From NCBI RefSeq assembly GCF_000013205.1, contig NC_007775.1, positions 2,625,001-2,689,000 on the forward strand: a DNA stretch of 64,000 nucleotides. Reading direction: 5' to 3'. A program made the translations under genes and the position numbers. Source of the DNA: Synechococcus sp. JA-3-3Ab (GTDB lineage: Bacteria; Cyanobacteriota; Cyanobacteriia; Thermostichales; Thermostichaceae). Positions 1-7,184 of the stretch are shown here, piece after piece. Each line of letters opens with the position of its first letter. The stretch's first letter is position 1. The notes under the pieces were generated by a model. That model saw only the letters and a list, made by a program, of their open reading frames with translations, did not search any database and had not been told where the DNA came from.

Positions 1-230
1 CAAACAAATATCAATGTCTTTAGAGTTAAGTTTTGTTAAGAGTCGGACTTGTATCCGCCCATAGCCCCACCTGGGGAAGCTGCAGATGGAAGCTGGCCCG
101 CAGAGGGACGAGCCGGGCGATCCGGTGGCAGCCGGTGATAAAAATCTCTCCCTTCTTAAGATTGAGTCGCAATAGCTGGATTACAATCAAGCCAAAGTTG
201 GCCAAGTCGAGGGCAAAGGAGTCGGAGGAG

Positions 231-1463
231 ATGTCGAGGTATCTGAAGCTGTGGACGGGGATAGGGCTTTATGTTCTGGTCAGCGGGGCCGCTTGCGGGG
301 AAACCCAAAAGGATCCCTCGGCTGCGGGCGGCGGGGATCCACCGGCCCTGAGCCAGGCTTCGCCTCAGCAGGCAGCTCAAATGAACCCGGAGTGTCGGCC
401 TATCCCGGTGGATGGCGGCGGCGAGGGTGGGGAAGAAGGGGCAGGCTCTGGCCGGCCAGCCGTTGTGCTCTCTCCTGAGCAGCGGTTTCAGGATCGGCAG
501 ATTTTGCTCGACTTTGCCGATCAGGTGGTGATCCCTGCCTATGAGCAGTTGGTCGCCGATACCCAGGCCCTGTCTCAGGCCATCCAGGCCTTCGTGCAAG
601 ATCCCAATGCCCAGACTTTGCAAGCGGCTCGCCAGGCTTGGTCTGTTGCCCGCATCACTTGGGAGGAGAGCGAGGCTTTTGCCTTTGGGCCGGCGGCTTA
701 TTTGGGGCTGGATGCGGATTTGGACGAATGGCCCCTGAACGAGGTGGAGGTGCTGGAAGTTCTCAACAGCGGCGATCCCCTCACTCCAGAGACCGTGGCC
801 GAGTTGGAAAGCGGGCAAAAGGGATTTCATGCCGTGGCCTTCTTGCTCTTTGGCGTGGATAACAACAAGTCTTTGCAAGACTTTACCGAGCGGGATCGGG
901 AGTACTTGGCTGCCCTTGGCCCAGTTTTGGCGGATACGGCGGCAAAGCTGCTCAAAAGCTGGACAGAGGGAGTGCAAGGGCTGCCTGCTTTTCGCGAAGA
1001 ATGGGTAAAAGCCGGCGAGGGCAGCAAGAGTTATCTCACGCTGCAAGCTGCTGCTGAAGAAATAGCCCAAGGTATTCTCGGCATGTTGGACGAGCTGGGC
1101 AAGGTCAAAATTGGCGAAGCCTTCGCCCAGCAAAATCCTTTTCTGCTGGAAAGTCGCTTTGCCCACCATTCGCTGCCGGAGTTCCAGGCCAATGTGCGCA
1201 GCGTTCAGTATGCTTACTTGGGCGGATTTAGAGATAGAAAAGGTCGTGGCCTGAGCCAATTTGTCCGGGACATCAATCCCAATTTGGATAGTCAAATTCA
1301 GTCGGAGTTACAAGCAGCGGCGGCGGCTCTCCAGGGGATCCCTGCCCCTATCGAAAAAAGCCTTTGCGATGCCAATGCCCGTGGATCTATTACTGCCGCT
1401 ATGGAAAAAATTGAAGACGCTTTCGACAGCTTTGCTCAGGAAGTTGTGCCGCTCCTGCAGTAG
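231..1463 (+). CDS. Imelysin-family (peptidase M75-like) iron-regulated lipoprotein
   Basis: Imelysin-like proteins are envelope proteins tied to iron uptake. The 410-residue product has an N-terminal hydrophobic stretch ending in SGAAC, a weak lipobox that suggests a signal peptide or lipoprotein. After a Gly/Glu-rich linker comes the helical imelysin fold from about residue 80, including the conserved RITWEESEAFAFGP block and, near residue 198, KGFHAVAFLLFG. That is the family's GxHxxE signature with the Glu replaced by Ala. The reading frame is open further upstream, but the ATG at 231 is the first start that gives a signal peptide; a GGAGGAG tract directly precedes it, closer than ideal. 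The two following genes (DUF1111 di-haem protein, PKHD hydroxylase) are common companions of imelysin in iron-regulated clusters. Enzymatic function is unproven for the family. Confidence 0.85.
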   Translation: MSRYLKLWTGIGLYVLVSGAACGETQKDPSAAGGGDPPALSQASPQQAAQMNPECRPIPVDGGGEGGEEGAGSGRPAVVLSPEQRFQDRQILLDFADQVVIPAYEQLVADTQALSQAIQAFVQDPNAQTLQAARQAWSVARITWEESEAFAFGPAAYLGLDADLDEWPLNEVEVLEVLNSGDPLTPETVAELESGQKGFHAVAFLLFGVDNNKSLQDFTERDREYLAALGPVLADTAAKLLKSWTEGVQGLPAFREEWVKAGEGSKSYLTLQAAAEEIAQGILGMLDELGKVKIGEAFAQQNPFLLESRFAHHSLPEFQANVRSVQYAYLGGFRDRKGRGLSQFVRDINPNLDSQIQSELQAAAAALQGIPAPIEKSLCDANARGSITAAMEKIEDAFDSFAQEVVPLLQ

Positions 1464-1508
1464 TAAGAAAGTCCCAAAAGAGCTGAGTTGCCGATATTTT
1501 GATAGCCG

Positions 1509-3156
1509 ATGCGTCGTCTTCTCCAGATTTTCATGCTGGGATTGGCCTCTCTTTGGGCGGCGAGCTTTCTGGCTTTCCCCGCTGCCCCAGAGGGATCCCA
1601 GCCATTGCCCCCTCGAGCGGGTGGCGAAACAACCCTTTGGAACCGCACCTCAACAGCCTACGAGCAGCCGGCTCCCAACTTGGATCCCCGCTGGGCCAGG
1701 CTGCATGCTCTGGGGGACATTGCCTTTGAGGCCAGCTTCGTAACGGCTCCAGCACCCGTTAACCCCGGCTTGGGGCCTTTGTTCAACAACAACTCTTGTG
1801 CCGGCTGCCATGTCAAAAATGGCCGTGGTCAATCTGAGAAAGGACAGCGGGTGGTTAGGGTCAGCCAAGCTAGCCTCTCTCAGGTGGATACGGTTGCTGC
1901 TCCCAAACCCTCTGGATGGGAAGCCATTGCTGATACATTCACGCTGAACTCTCCTGAACATGGTTCAGGAAAGAAGCGATCGCATCCTGCCTATCTCTGA
2001 GCAGGAAGGCGGTATCCCGCAAAGCCCTGAGGAATACCCCCCGAGCGCTTTCCCCCTTCACTTCCCGGCAACCGTTGCGGTGGACTCAAGGATCAGGGGG
2101 AAACTTGGTCTACTATATCCCTCTCAATGACTTTTGCCAAACCGCCTAAAGCTCAGTAAATTCAGCAAAGTTCAGGGTTTTGGGGGTTAGAGGCATGCTC
2201 CTTACAGCAATACCCTTCCTGTGCCCGGCATCGGCACGCAAGTTCAAGAAAAGGCCGTTCGGGGCTATCGGCCAGAGGCCAAGGTGGAGTTGCAGTGGGT
2301 GGAACAGGCCGGACAGTACGCCGATGGAATCCCCTACAGGCTTCGTTCCCCTGTTGTGAAGCTGCTAACTCTGGAGGGATCGCCCATCGATCCTGTCCTC
2401 ATCTCCCTGCGGATCCCCCAGCCGGTGTTTGGAGCGGGCCTACTGGAGGCCGTTCCCGCTTCTAGGATCCTGGCAGCAGCCGATCCTGACGACGCCGATG
2501 GGGATGGCATCTCTGGCCGCCCCAACTTGGTTTGGGATCAAGAGCAGCAGCGTCTGGTGCTGGGACGGTTTGGTTGGAAAGCCAATACCCCCAACCTCAG
2601 GCAACAAACTGCGGCCGCCTACGCCAACGACATGGGTGTCACGAATCCTCTTTTTCCGGCCGCGGATGGCAGCCAAGATATCGACGAGGCCACTCTCCAA
2701 GCGACAACCGTTTACGTGCAAACCCTGGCCGTGCCTGGCCGCGCCCTTTGGCAGGATCCCCAAGTTCAGCGAGGGGAAAAGCTCTTCGTCCAAGCCCAAT
2801 GCGCCAAGTGTCACCGACCAGAGCTACAAACCGGCATTCATGAGATCCCTGCCCTGGCCAACCAAGTCATCCACCCCTACACCGATTTGCTGTTGCATGA
2901 CATGGGCGAAGGACTAGCAGATGGCCGCGCTGACTTCGAGGCCACGGGCCGAGAATGGCGCACCCCCCCTTTGTGGGGCATCGGCTTGTCGCAGACAGTT
3001 CTGCCCTCCTCCGGCTATTTGCACGATGGCCGCGCCCGCAGCCTCGAGGAGGCCATTCTCTGGCATGGGGGAGAAGCTGAACGCTCCCGCGAGATCTTTA
3101 AAAATATGGCTGCTGAAGACAGAGAAGCCCTGCTCTATTTTCTTCGATCCCTCTAG
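1509..3156 (+). pseudogene. Di-haem oxidoreductase (DUF1111, thiol oxidoreductase-like), interrupted
   Basis: This is a periplasmic di-haem c-type cytochrome related to bacterial cytochrome c peroxidases. The 5' part (1509 to about 1930) encodes a signal peptide and the first haem site CAGCHVKNGRG. The 3' part (about 2202 to the TAG at 3154-3156) resumes with SNTLPVPGIGTQVQEK, continues through the second haem site CAKCH and ends with the family-typical HPYTDLLLHDMGEGLADG block. Between them lies a ~270-nt non-coding repeat (1930-2201) that introduces stop codons in the frame, and about ten family residues appear lost. The two halves cannot be read as one protein. The stop overlaps the stop of the convergent PKHD gene. 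It sits 45 nt after the imelysin gene, so an iron-linked operon is inferred. I favour a true pseudogene because the insert matches a second chromosomal repeat copy. Confidence 0.85.
1930..2201. repeat. Structured repeat, copy 1 (inside the DUF1111 gene)
   Basis: This ~272-nt block is homologous to 9824-10131. The left end CTGATACATTCACGCTGAAC matches copy 2 at 19 of 20 bases. Internal shared blocks are GCGATNGCAT, GGCGGTATCCCGC and GAATACCC, and the right end shares TAGAGNCATGCTCC. Hairpins: TCCTGAAC/GTTCAGGA (1952-1970), TCCTGC/GCAGGA (1985-2006), GCGG/CCGC (2010-2020) and TTTCCCCC/GGGGGAAA (2049-2103). Copy 2 has stems at equivalent places with different base pairs. No terminal inverted repeats and no coding potential were seen. 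It could be a non-autonomous mobile element or a mobile structured RNA. Confidence 0.75.
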
Positions 3157-3827
3157 AGCTCTGCCCATTTCCGCAGCAGGTTCGCGTAAACTTTGGAGAT
3201 CAAATCAAAGTGGCGTGTCTTGCCCGATTCCTGAAACATCTGCTGCCGCACAGTCTGTAAATCAAAGAGGATCTCGCGTTCTTGCGGATCCCTAATTAGG
3301 CTTTGAACCCAACTGACGGCAGCATAGCGGATCCCACGGGTTACAGGCTCAACTCGGTGCAAGGTGGAAGCAGGATAGAGGATCAAAGCACCCGCCGGCA
3401 GCTTGTAGGCTTGCTCCCCCTCGCTACTCTCGATCTTCAGCTCACCGCCATCATAGTCTTCAGGGGCACTTAGAAATAGCGTAAAGGAAATATCCGTGCG
3501 CATCAGCTGATGCCGATCGAGCATCAGCGCATCGTCGGTATGAGTGCCATAGGACATTCCCGCTTCGTAGCAGCTAATTAAAATGGAATGAATGAGCTTG
3601 GGCCGGGCAGCCATCTGGAACAACAAATTACGCTCTAGAGCTGCCAAGATAATCTCCTCTATCTTCCGTTGCTGAAGGGATCCCTTTGGCATTTGCCTAT
3701 TGTTTTTGACAAGCCTGGCATTCCAGCCTGCCGTCAGAGCACCATCCACAAATTCAGCATCGGCTATGAGGGACAGAATCTGTTGCAATTCTGCTAAACT
3801 AAGAACATCGCCAATACACAAGATCAT
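3153..3827 (-). CDS. PKHD-type Fe(II)/2-oxoglutarate-dependent hydroxylase (PiuC/YbiX-like)
   Basis: This is a 224-residue dioxygenase of the PiuC family, whose genes are usually Fur-controlled and linked to siderophore or iron uptake. The start MILCIGDVLS is typical of the family. The iron ligands appear as H-T-D (in YGTHTDD, about residue 93) and a distal His (in STLHRVEPV, about residue 157), followed by the 2-oxoglutarate-binding Arg in RGIRYAAVSW. I chose the ATG at 3827 because AGAGG lies 6 nt before it; a TTG two codons upstream is possible. The start region reads TTGATAATGATCTTG, a partial match to a Fur box (10 of 13 positions of the 6-1-6 palindrome). It converges on the broken DUF1111 gene with overlapping stop codons, completing an iron-associated cluster. 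Confidence 0.88.
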   Translation of the reverse strand: MILCIGDVLSLAELQQILSLIADAEFVDGALTAGWNARLVKNNRQMPKGSLQQRKIEEIILAALERNLLFQMAARPKLIHSILISCYEAGMSYGTHTDDALMLDRHQLMRTDISFTLFLSAPEDYDGGELKIESSEGEQAYKLPAGALILYPASTLHRVEPVTRGIRYAAVSWVQSLIRDPQEREILFDLQTVRQQMFQESGKTRHFDLISKVYANLLRKWAEL

Positions 3828-3960
3828 TATCAACCTCTAAAAAGCAAAATACATGACACCTTCTACACTAGCAAAACAAGCCTTATGAAAATCATGCCTA
3901 CTTCGAGCATCCCTCGGAAACCTTAAGCATCTAGCAGAGAAAGTAGAGATCTTTTGCCCT

Positions 3961-4848
3961 ATGCAGCCACCTTCTGGTATTCGACAAAAAGAGCTCTGCG
4001 AGCTATTGGGCTTAGACTACAAGGCTGTTGCCACCGAGGCAAAGCGTCTGGGCTTGAGCACACATGCCTATCTGCAACAGAAAACAGGTTGGATCCTGAA
4101 GGATGAACTCTATTATCCGCCCGGCACTACCTTTGACAAGTCAGCAGATGGCGAGTCAGTAGGATCGTCCCCTACCCCCTCAGAGGATTTGTCCTCTAGC
4201 AGCAAAATCAATTCCAGAAAAAGGAAAGACATCCTCTCACTGCTGTTGTTGCTTGTTGTCCTGTTAGCTGCCATCTTGCTGGCCCGTCGCTTAGATCCAG
4301 AGGCAACTCGAGAATTTATAGCAAAACTAGGCCCCTGGGCACCCCTTGCCCTGATTGGATTACGCTCCCTGAGTATTATTATTCCTGCCATACCCAGCAC
4401 CCTTTACTCCATCTTGGCAGGAGCCCTCTTTGGATTTGGATCGGGAATCCTTTACATTGCAATTGCTGATTTTATCTCTTGTACACTTAACTTCTACCTA
4501 GCCAGAAAGTTTGGTAGAGACCTAGTACAGCGAGTAGTTGGGCGACAATGGATGTACAAAGTCGATGCCCTTTCAGCTAACTATCTGGAAAACAATATTT
4601 TTCTTACAGCTGGTTTTTTAATGACGGGCCTATTCGACTTTGTCGCCTACGCCGCCGGCCTAACCCAAATAAAATGGCAGAACTTTCTTCTCGCCCTAGC
4701 TTTGGGCATTGCCGTCTCTACACCCCCAGTAGTGGCTCTGGGGGCAGGGATCCTAGAGCAGGGAAGGTGGCTGCTGGGCTTTGCTTTGCTGGGAATGTTT
4801 GCTTTGGCGATGTTAAGCGGCTGGCTGAGTAAAAGGCGGCGTTCTTAA
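3961..4848 (+). CDS. TVP38/TMEM64 (DedA-like, SNARE-associated) membrane protein with N-terminal extension
   Basis: This is an integral membrane protein of the TVP38/TMEM64 superfamily, possibly involved in lipid or membrane homeostasis; the substrate is unknown. Residues 1-60 form a soluble, HTH-like extension (RQKELCELLGLDYKAVATEA, then a GWILKDELYYPP segment), followed by a Ser-rich linker. The membrane domain starts near residue 95 and contains the family-typical PWAPLALIGLRSL, PSTLYSILAGALFGF and NFYLARKFGRD segments plus two C-terminal helices. The extension is not part of the standard family and may have its own role. The stop codon overlaps that of the convergent cupin gene. The region is visibly more AT-rich than the following core genes. 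Confidence 0.8.
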   Translation: MQPPSGIRQKELCELLGLDYKAVATEAKRLGLSTHAYLQQKTGWILKDELYYPPGTTFDKSADGESVGSSPTPSEDLSSSSKINSRKRKDILSLLLLLVVLLAAILLARRLDPEATREFIAKLGPWAPLALIGLRSLSIIIPAIPSTLYSILAGALFGFGSGILYIAIADFISCTLNFYLARKFGRDLVQRVVGRQWMYKVDALSANYLENNIFLTAGFLMTGLFDFVAYAAGLTQIKWQNFLLALALGIAVSTPPVVALGAGILEQGRWLLGFALLGMFALAMLSGWLSKRRRS

Positions 4849-5177
4849 CTTGCCTTTGATAAAGTCAGAACAAAAGCAAGGTCAGCAGTGGCTTCTAACT
4901 CATGGGGAACATTTGCCGAAATTAAGACAAATATGCCCGGAGATAGAGAGATCTTCTCACCTGCAAGGGTTAAGACTCCAGTTCCTTCAATGACGTGGAG
5001 AGTAGCGTCCCTTGTGGAGGTATGCTCGGAAATACTTGTGCCTCCCGCCATACAGAAAAGAGTATGTTGGCAGACTTCACTTTTCCAAATGATCTTGCTG
5101 AGAACTCCTTCCACAGAATAAGCAATGTGATCTTTGAGCTGCAAAAAAGGTGACTCAGGGGAGACAAGAGACATCAT
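4845..5177 (-). CDS. Small cupin-domain protein
   Basis: The product is a 110-residue single-domain beta-barrel (cupin) protein. The second half shows the usual motifs: GTSISEHTSTRDATLHVIEGTG as motif 1 with His/Glu-type metal-ligand candidates, and LSPGIFVLISANVPHELEA as motif 2 with the final His. Substrate is not predictable. It is translationally coupled to the upstream methyltransferase: the methyltransferase TAA overlaps the first ATG by one base, and an AAGGAGG Shine-Dalgarno lies inside the last methyltransferase codons. A second ATG directly after the first has better spacing. The pair probably acts on one metabolite or stress signal; that is inference from the arrangement only. Confidence 0.8.
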   Translation of the reverse strand: MMSLVSPESPFLQLKDHIAYSVEGVLSKIIWKSEVCQHTLFCMAGGTSISEHTSTRDATLHVIEGTGVLTLAGEKISLSPGIFVLISANVPHELEATADLAFVLTLSKAS

Positions 5178-5953
5178 TAAGCCTCCTTCTTGGCAATCAG
5201 TATGATGTAGCCTAGGTTATTTCGATATCGGCTAAAGATTTGCTTCATAGATAAGATCCGCTGCCGGATTACAGGACGTGTAAGCACATTCCACACCATA
5301 GTTAAGAGCGTCGGCAATCCTTCCTCTGTAGCAATAGCAACGGGATTGAGCAAAGTTAAGGGGCCGGTGGCATACTGGACAACCGTAAGATTTGCTTGCT
5401 GAACAGTTGCAAGCCAGCTGTCAGTAGATAAAGGATTGGCATTGACATGGATTACGGAGGATAACTCCTTGCGGATAGCGTCGCTGTTGGATCCCTCAAC
5501 TCGCAGCTCATGGCTGAGGAACTTACCCCCTGGCTTGAGGCAATTGTAAATCCCTGACAAAATCTTAGATTTTCCTGCATCGGACTGCATTGTTAAAATA
5601 GCTTCCGCCAAGACATAGTCAAATTTCTGATCGATTTGATCTAGGTGAAAGATATCGCCCTCGAGGATCTCAACTTGGCCGGCTAGCCCTGCTGCAGAAA
5701 CATTAGCGCGAGTGCGAGCAATGTTATCTGGATTTTTCTCAATGCCGGTAACATGTATGCCATAGCGCTTTGCCAATCGAATAGCCGTGTAGCCAAGGCC
5801 TGAGGCAAGTTCCAGCACAGTTTCTCCTCGACGGAACTCGGCAAACTTGAAGAGCCGTTCGGTAGCGCCAAAGCCCCCCGGTCGAAGTGCCTTTTTACCT
5901 GCCGCAGCCAGTACCTGGTGTCCAGGTGCATTTTTTAAGTCCAGCTTAGACAT
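5177..5953 (-). CDS. Class I SAM-dependent methyltransferase
   Basis: This is a 258-residue methyltransferase with a Rossmann fold. Motif I is VLELASGLGYTAIRLA (about residues 45-60), followed by an acidic motif II (VTGIEKNP) and the LEGDIFHL and YVLAEAILTMQ segments. A post-motif LKPGGKFLSHELR is present. The C-terminal third resembles small-molecule methyltransferases, but the substrate is unknown. The ATG at 5953 has GGAG 6 nt before it; a TTG at 5965 is possible. The ribosome-binding site lies right at the edge of an IS630 remnant, so the native promoter may have been replaced. It forms a tight operon with the cupin gene. Base composition is lower in GC than the neighbours, which hints at transfer. 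Confidence 0.85.
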   Translation of the reverse strand: MSKLDLKNAPGHQVLAAAGKKALRPGGFGATERLFKFAEFRRGETVLELASGLGYTAIRLAKRYGIHVTGIEKNPDNIARTRANVSAAGLAGQVEILEGDIFHLDQIDQKFDYVLAEAILTMQSDAGKSKILSGIYNCLKPGGKFLSHELRVEGSNSDAIRKELSSVIHVNANPLSTDSWLATVQQANLTVVQYATGPLTLLNPVAIATEEGLPTLLTMVWNVLTRPVIRQRILSMKQIFSRYRNNLGYIILIAKKEA

Positions 5954-5965
5954 AGGTAACTCCAA

Positions 5966-6096
5966 AGCTTTGCAAAATTGGGAAATATAGCATGGAGCAG
6001 ATAGTGAAGACTTCTTTACTACTGATCAATCCATCCTCCTTCCGAAGTTGGTTTGCTAAGTGCTGCTATTGTACCCCTTGAGCCCTTAACAGGCTG
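5966..6096 (+). mobile_element. 131-bp IS630-family end fragment
   Basis: The sequence is the reverse complement of one end of the complete IS630-type element (28678 to about 28808), with a single visible mismatch. It encodes the last ~37 residues of that transposase on the plus strand (ending KCCYCTP then TGA) and the terminal repeat ending AACAGGCTG, followed by the TA expected at an IS630 insertion. Near identity implies recent mobility. The other end of the element is missing, so a deletion removed it up to the methyltransferase ribosome-binding site. Confidence 0.9.
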
Positions 6097-6174
6097 TACC
6101 CTGTGGCCATCTGTTTTGAGCTTGGCTGTGAGCACCTCATCACCTTCTATAATGAGAGATGCCCACAGCCGCAA

Positions 6175-6192
6175 AGAAAAACTTATTTTTCT
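6175..6192 (-). terminator. Probable terminator of the DUF3386 gene
   Basis: AGAAAAA/TTTTTCT form a 7-bp A/U-rich stem around a 4-nt loop immediately after the stop codon of the minus-strand DUF3386 gene, with further T residues following. It is a weak but well-placed intrinsic terminator candidate. Confidence 0.45.
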
Positions 6193-6195
6193 CAG

Positions 6196-6858
6196 CTATT
6201 CGAAAAATCGAATATTAGAGAAGAGGAAAAGTTGAGGGGATGAACTTTTTTGGCCATCCTGCTCTTCCCAAATTCTTCTCTCAACCAGAATCCAATACCG
6301 ACCTATTTTTTGATAACGATCTTCGTAGATCATCTTTGCTTGAGTTTTTTCTCCAGTTCCTGGGCTACAATACTCAGCAGTGTAGTGAGTGGGTAGGTAG
6401 CCCTCACCTGTATCGTAAAACTCTTGAACTGAGACTGTAATTGTCCGATTGGCAAGATGGCGATGTACCATTTGAATGTGCTTGCCCTGAACCCAGTACC
6501 TATCGGTAGAAGATAAGCCCGAAACAAGAACTTCAGTGATGTCTGAATTTTGTGGCTCTCCATAGGCAAAGGTGTGGCCACCGTGTTCCTCGTCGAAGGA
6601 ATGACGAACGCGATGCACCATGACTTCCCACATCTGTTCCCGTATTTTCTGGCGGATCTCCTCGTCCTCGACGCCGGCAACATCGATCTTCATGTTGCGG
6701 TCAATACTCACAACTCCTGAGAAGGAGAGGCTGCTGTCACCTTCTTTGGGAAAGTAGGTTATCTCAGCTCGGTAGCCAGGAAAGTCTTTGTCCCAGGTGT
6801 AGCGATTCTCAAAAGCCTCCTTGAATAGCTCTCGGGCCGGAGCTTGCTGTGCTGCCAT
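6196..6858 (-). CDS. DUF3386 family protein
   Basis: The product is a 220-residue soluble protein of the DUF3386 family, which is largely restricted to cyanobacteria and plastids and has no established function. Visible hallmarks are the N-terminal ARELFKEAFENRYTWD, the GYRAEITY strand, the SFSGVVSIDRNMKIDVAGVED segment, and later the ITVSVQEFYDTGEGYLPTHY stretch. A near-perfect AAGGAGG sits 6 nt before the ATG, so the start is firm. It stands alone, divergent from mutL. Length matches the family. Confidence 0.8.
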   Translation of the reverse strand: MAAQQAPARELFKEAFENRYTWDKDFPGYRAEITYFPKEGDSSLSFSGVVSIDRNMKIDVAGVEDEEIRQKIREQMWEVMVHRVRHSFDEEHGGHTFAYGEPQNSDITEVLVSGLSSTDRYWVQGKHIQMVHRHLANRTITVSVQEFYDTGEGYLPTHYTAEYCSPGTGEKTQAKMIYEDRYQKIGRYWILVERRIWEEQDGQKSSSPQLFLFSNIRFFE

Positions 6859-7184
6859 AATCTCCTCCTTAATGAGAAGTTTTACTATTTAAATCCTAGT
6901 AGAGGCTGATGGCTGGCCTTGGGATTTTAAGGTTTCCTTATGACTGGCCACCCGCTCAGCTCTCTTGTTCTCGAAGTTTCTCGAAGTTCTTGGCGGTTAC
7001 CGATGGGCAGGAAGGCGGAACCTCAATCCTTCACTTGGCCTGAGGGGAGCCTTGAAGTTAATGAAAACCATTGGCAAGGCGCTGTCCACTGGCAACAGAG
7101 GGAGAGAGCTAAGCTAAAGCTCGGCGCTGTTGGCCTTTTGGCGACAAGCTGGCAGGAAGAGAGTCTGCTTTCTCAACTCACTCC
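6859..7184. other. Intergenic region between the DUF3386 gene and mutL
   Basis: About 330 nt without a convincing gene. A plus-strand open frame (6940-7206) overlaps the mutL start, has no recognisable domain and no strong ribosome-binding site, and was not accepted. The promoters of both divergent genes presumably lie here. The short direct repeat TTCTCGAAG occurs twice in tandem near 6970. Confidence 0.5.

Noticed and set aside
156-1295. Long minus-strand open frame opposite the imelysin gene
   Set aside because: It has no recognisable domain and lies fully under a well-supported gene; it is a by-product of high GC content.
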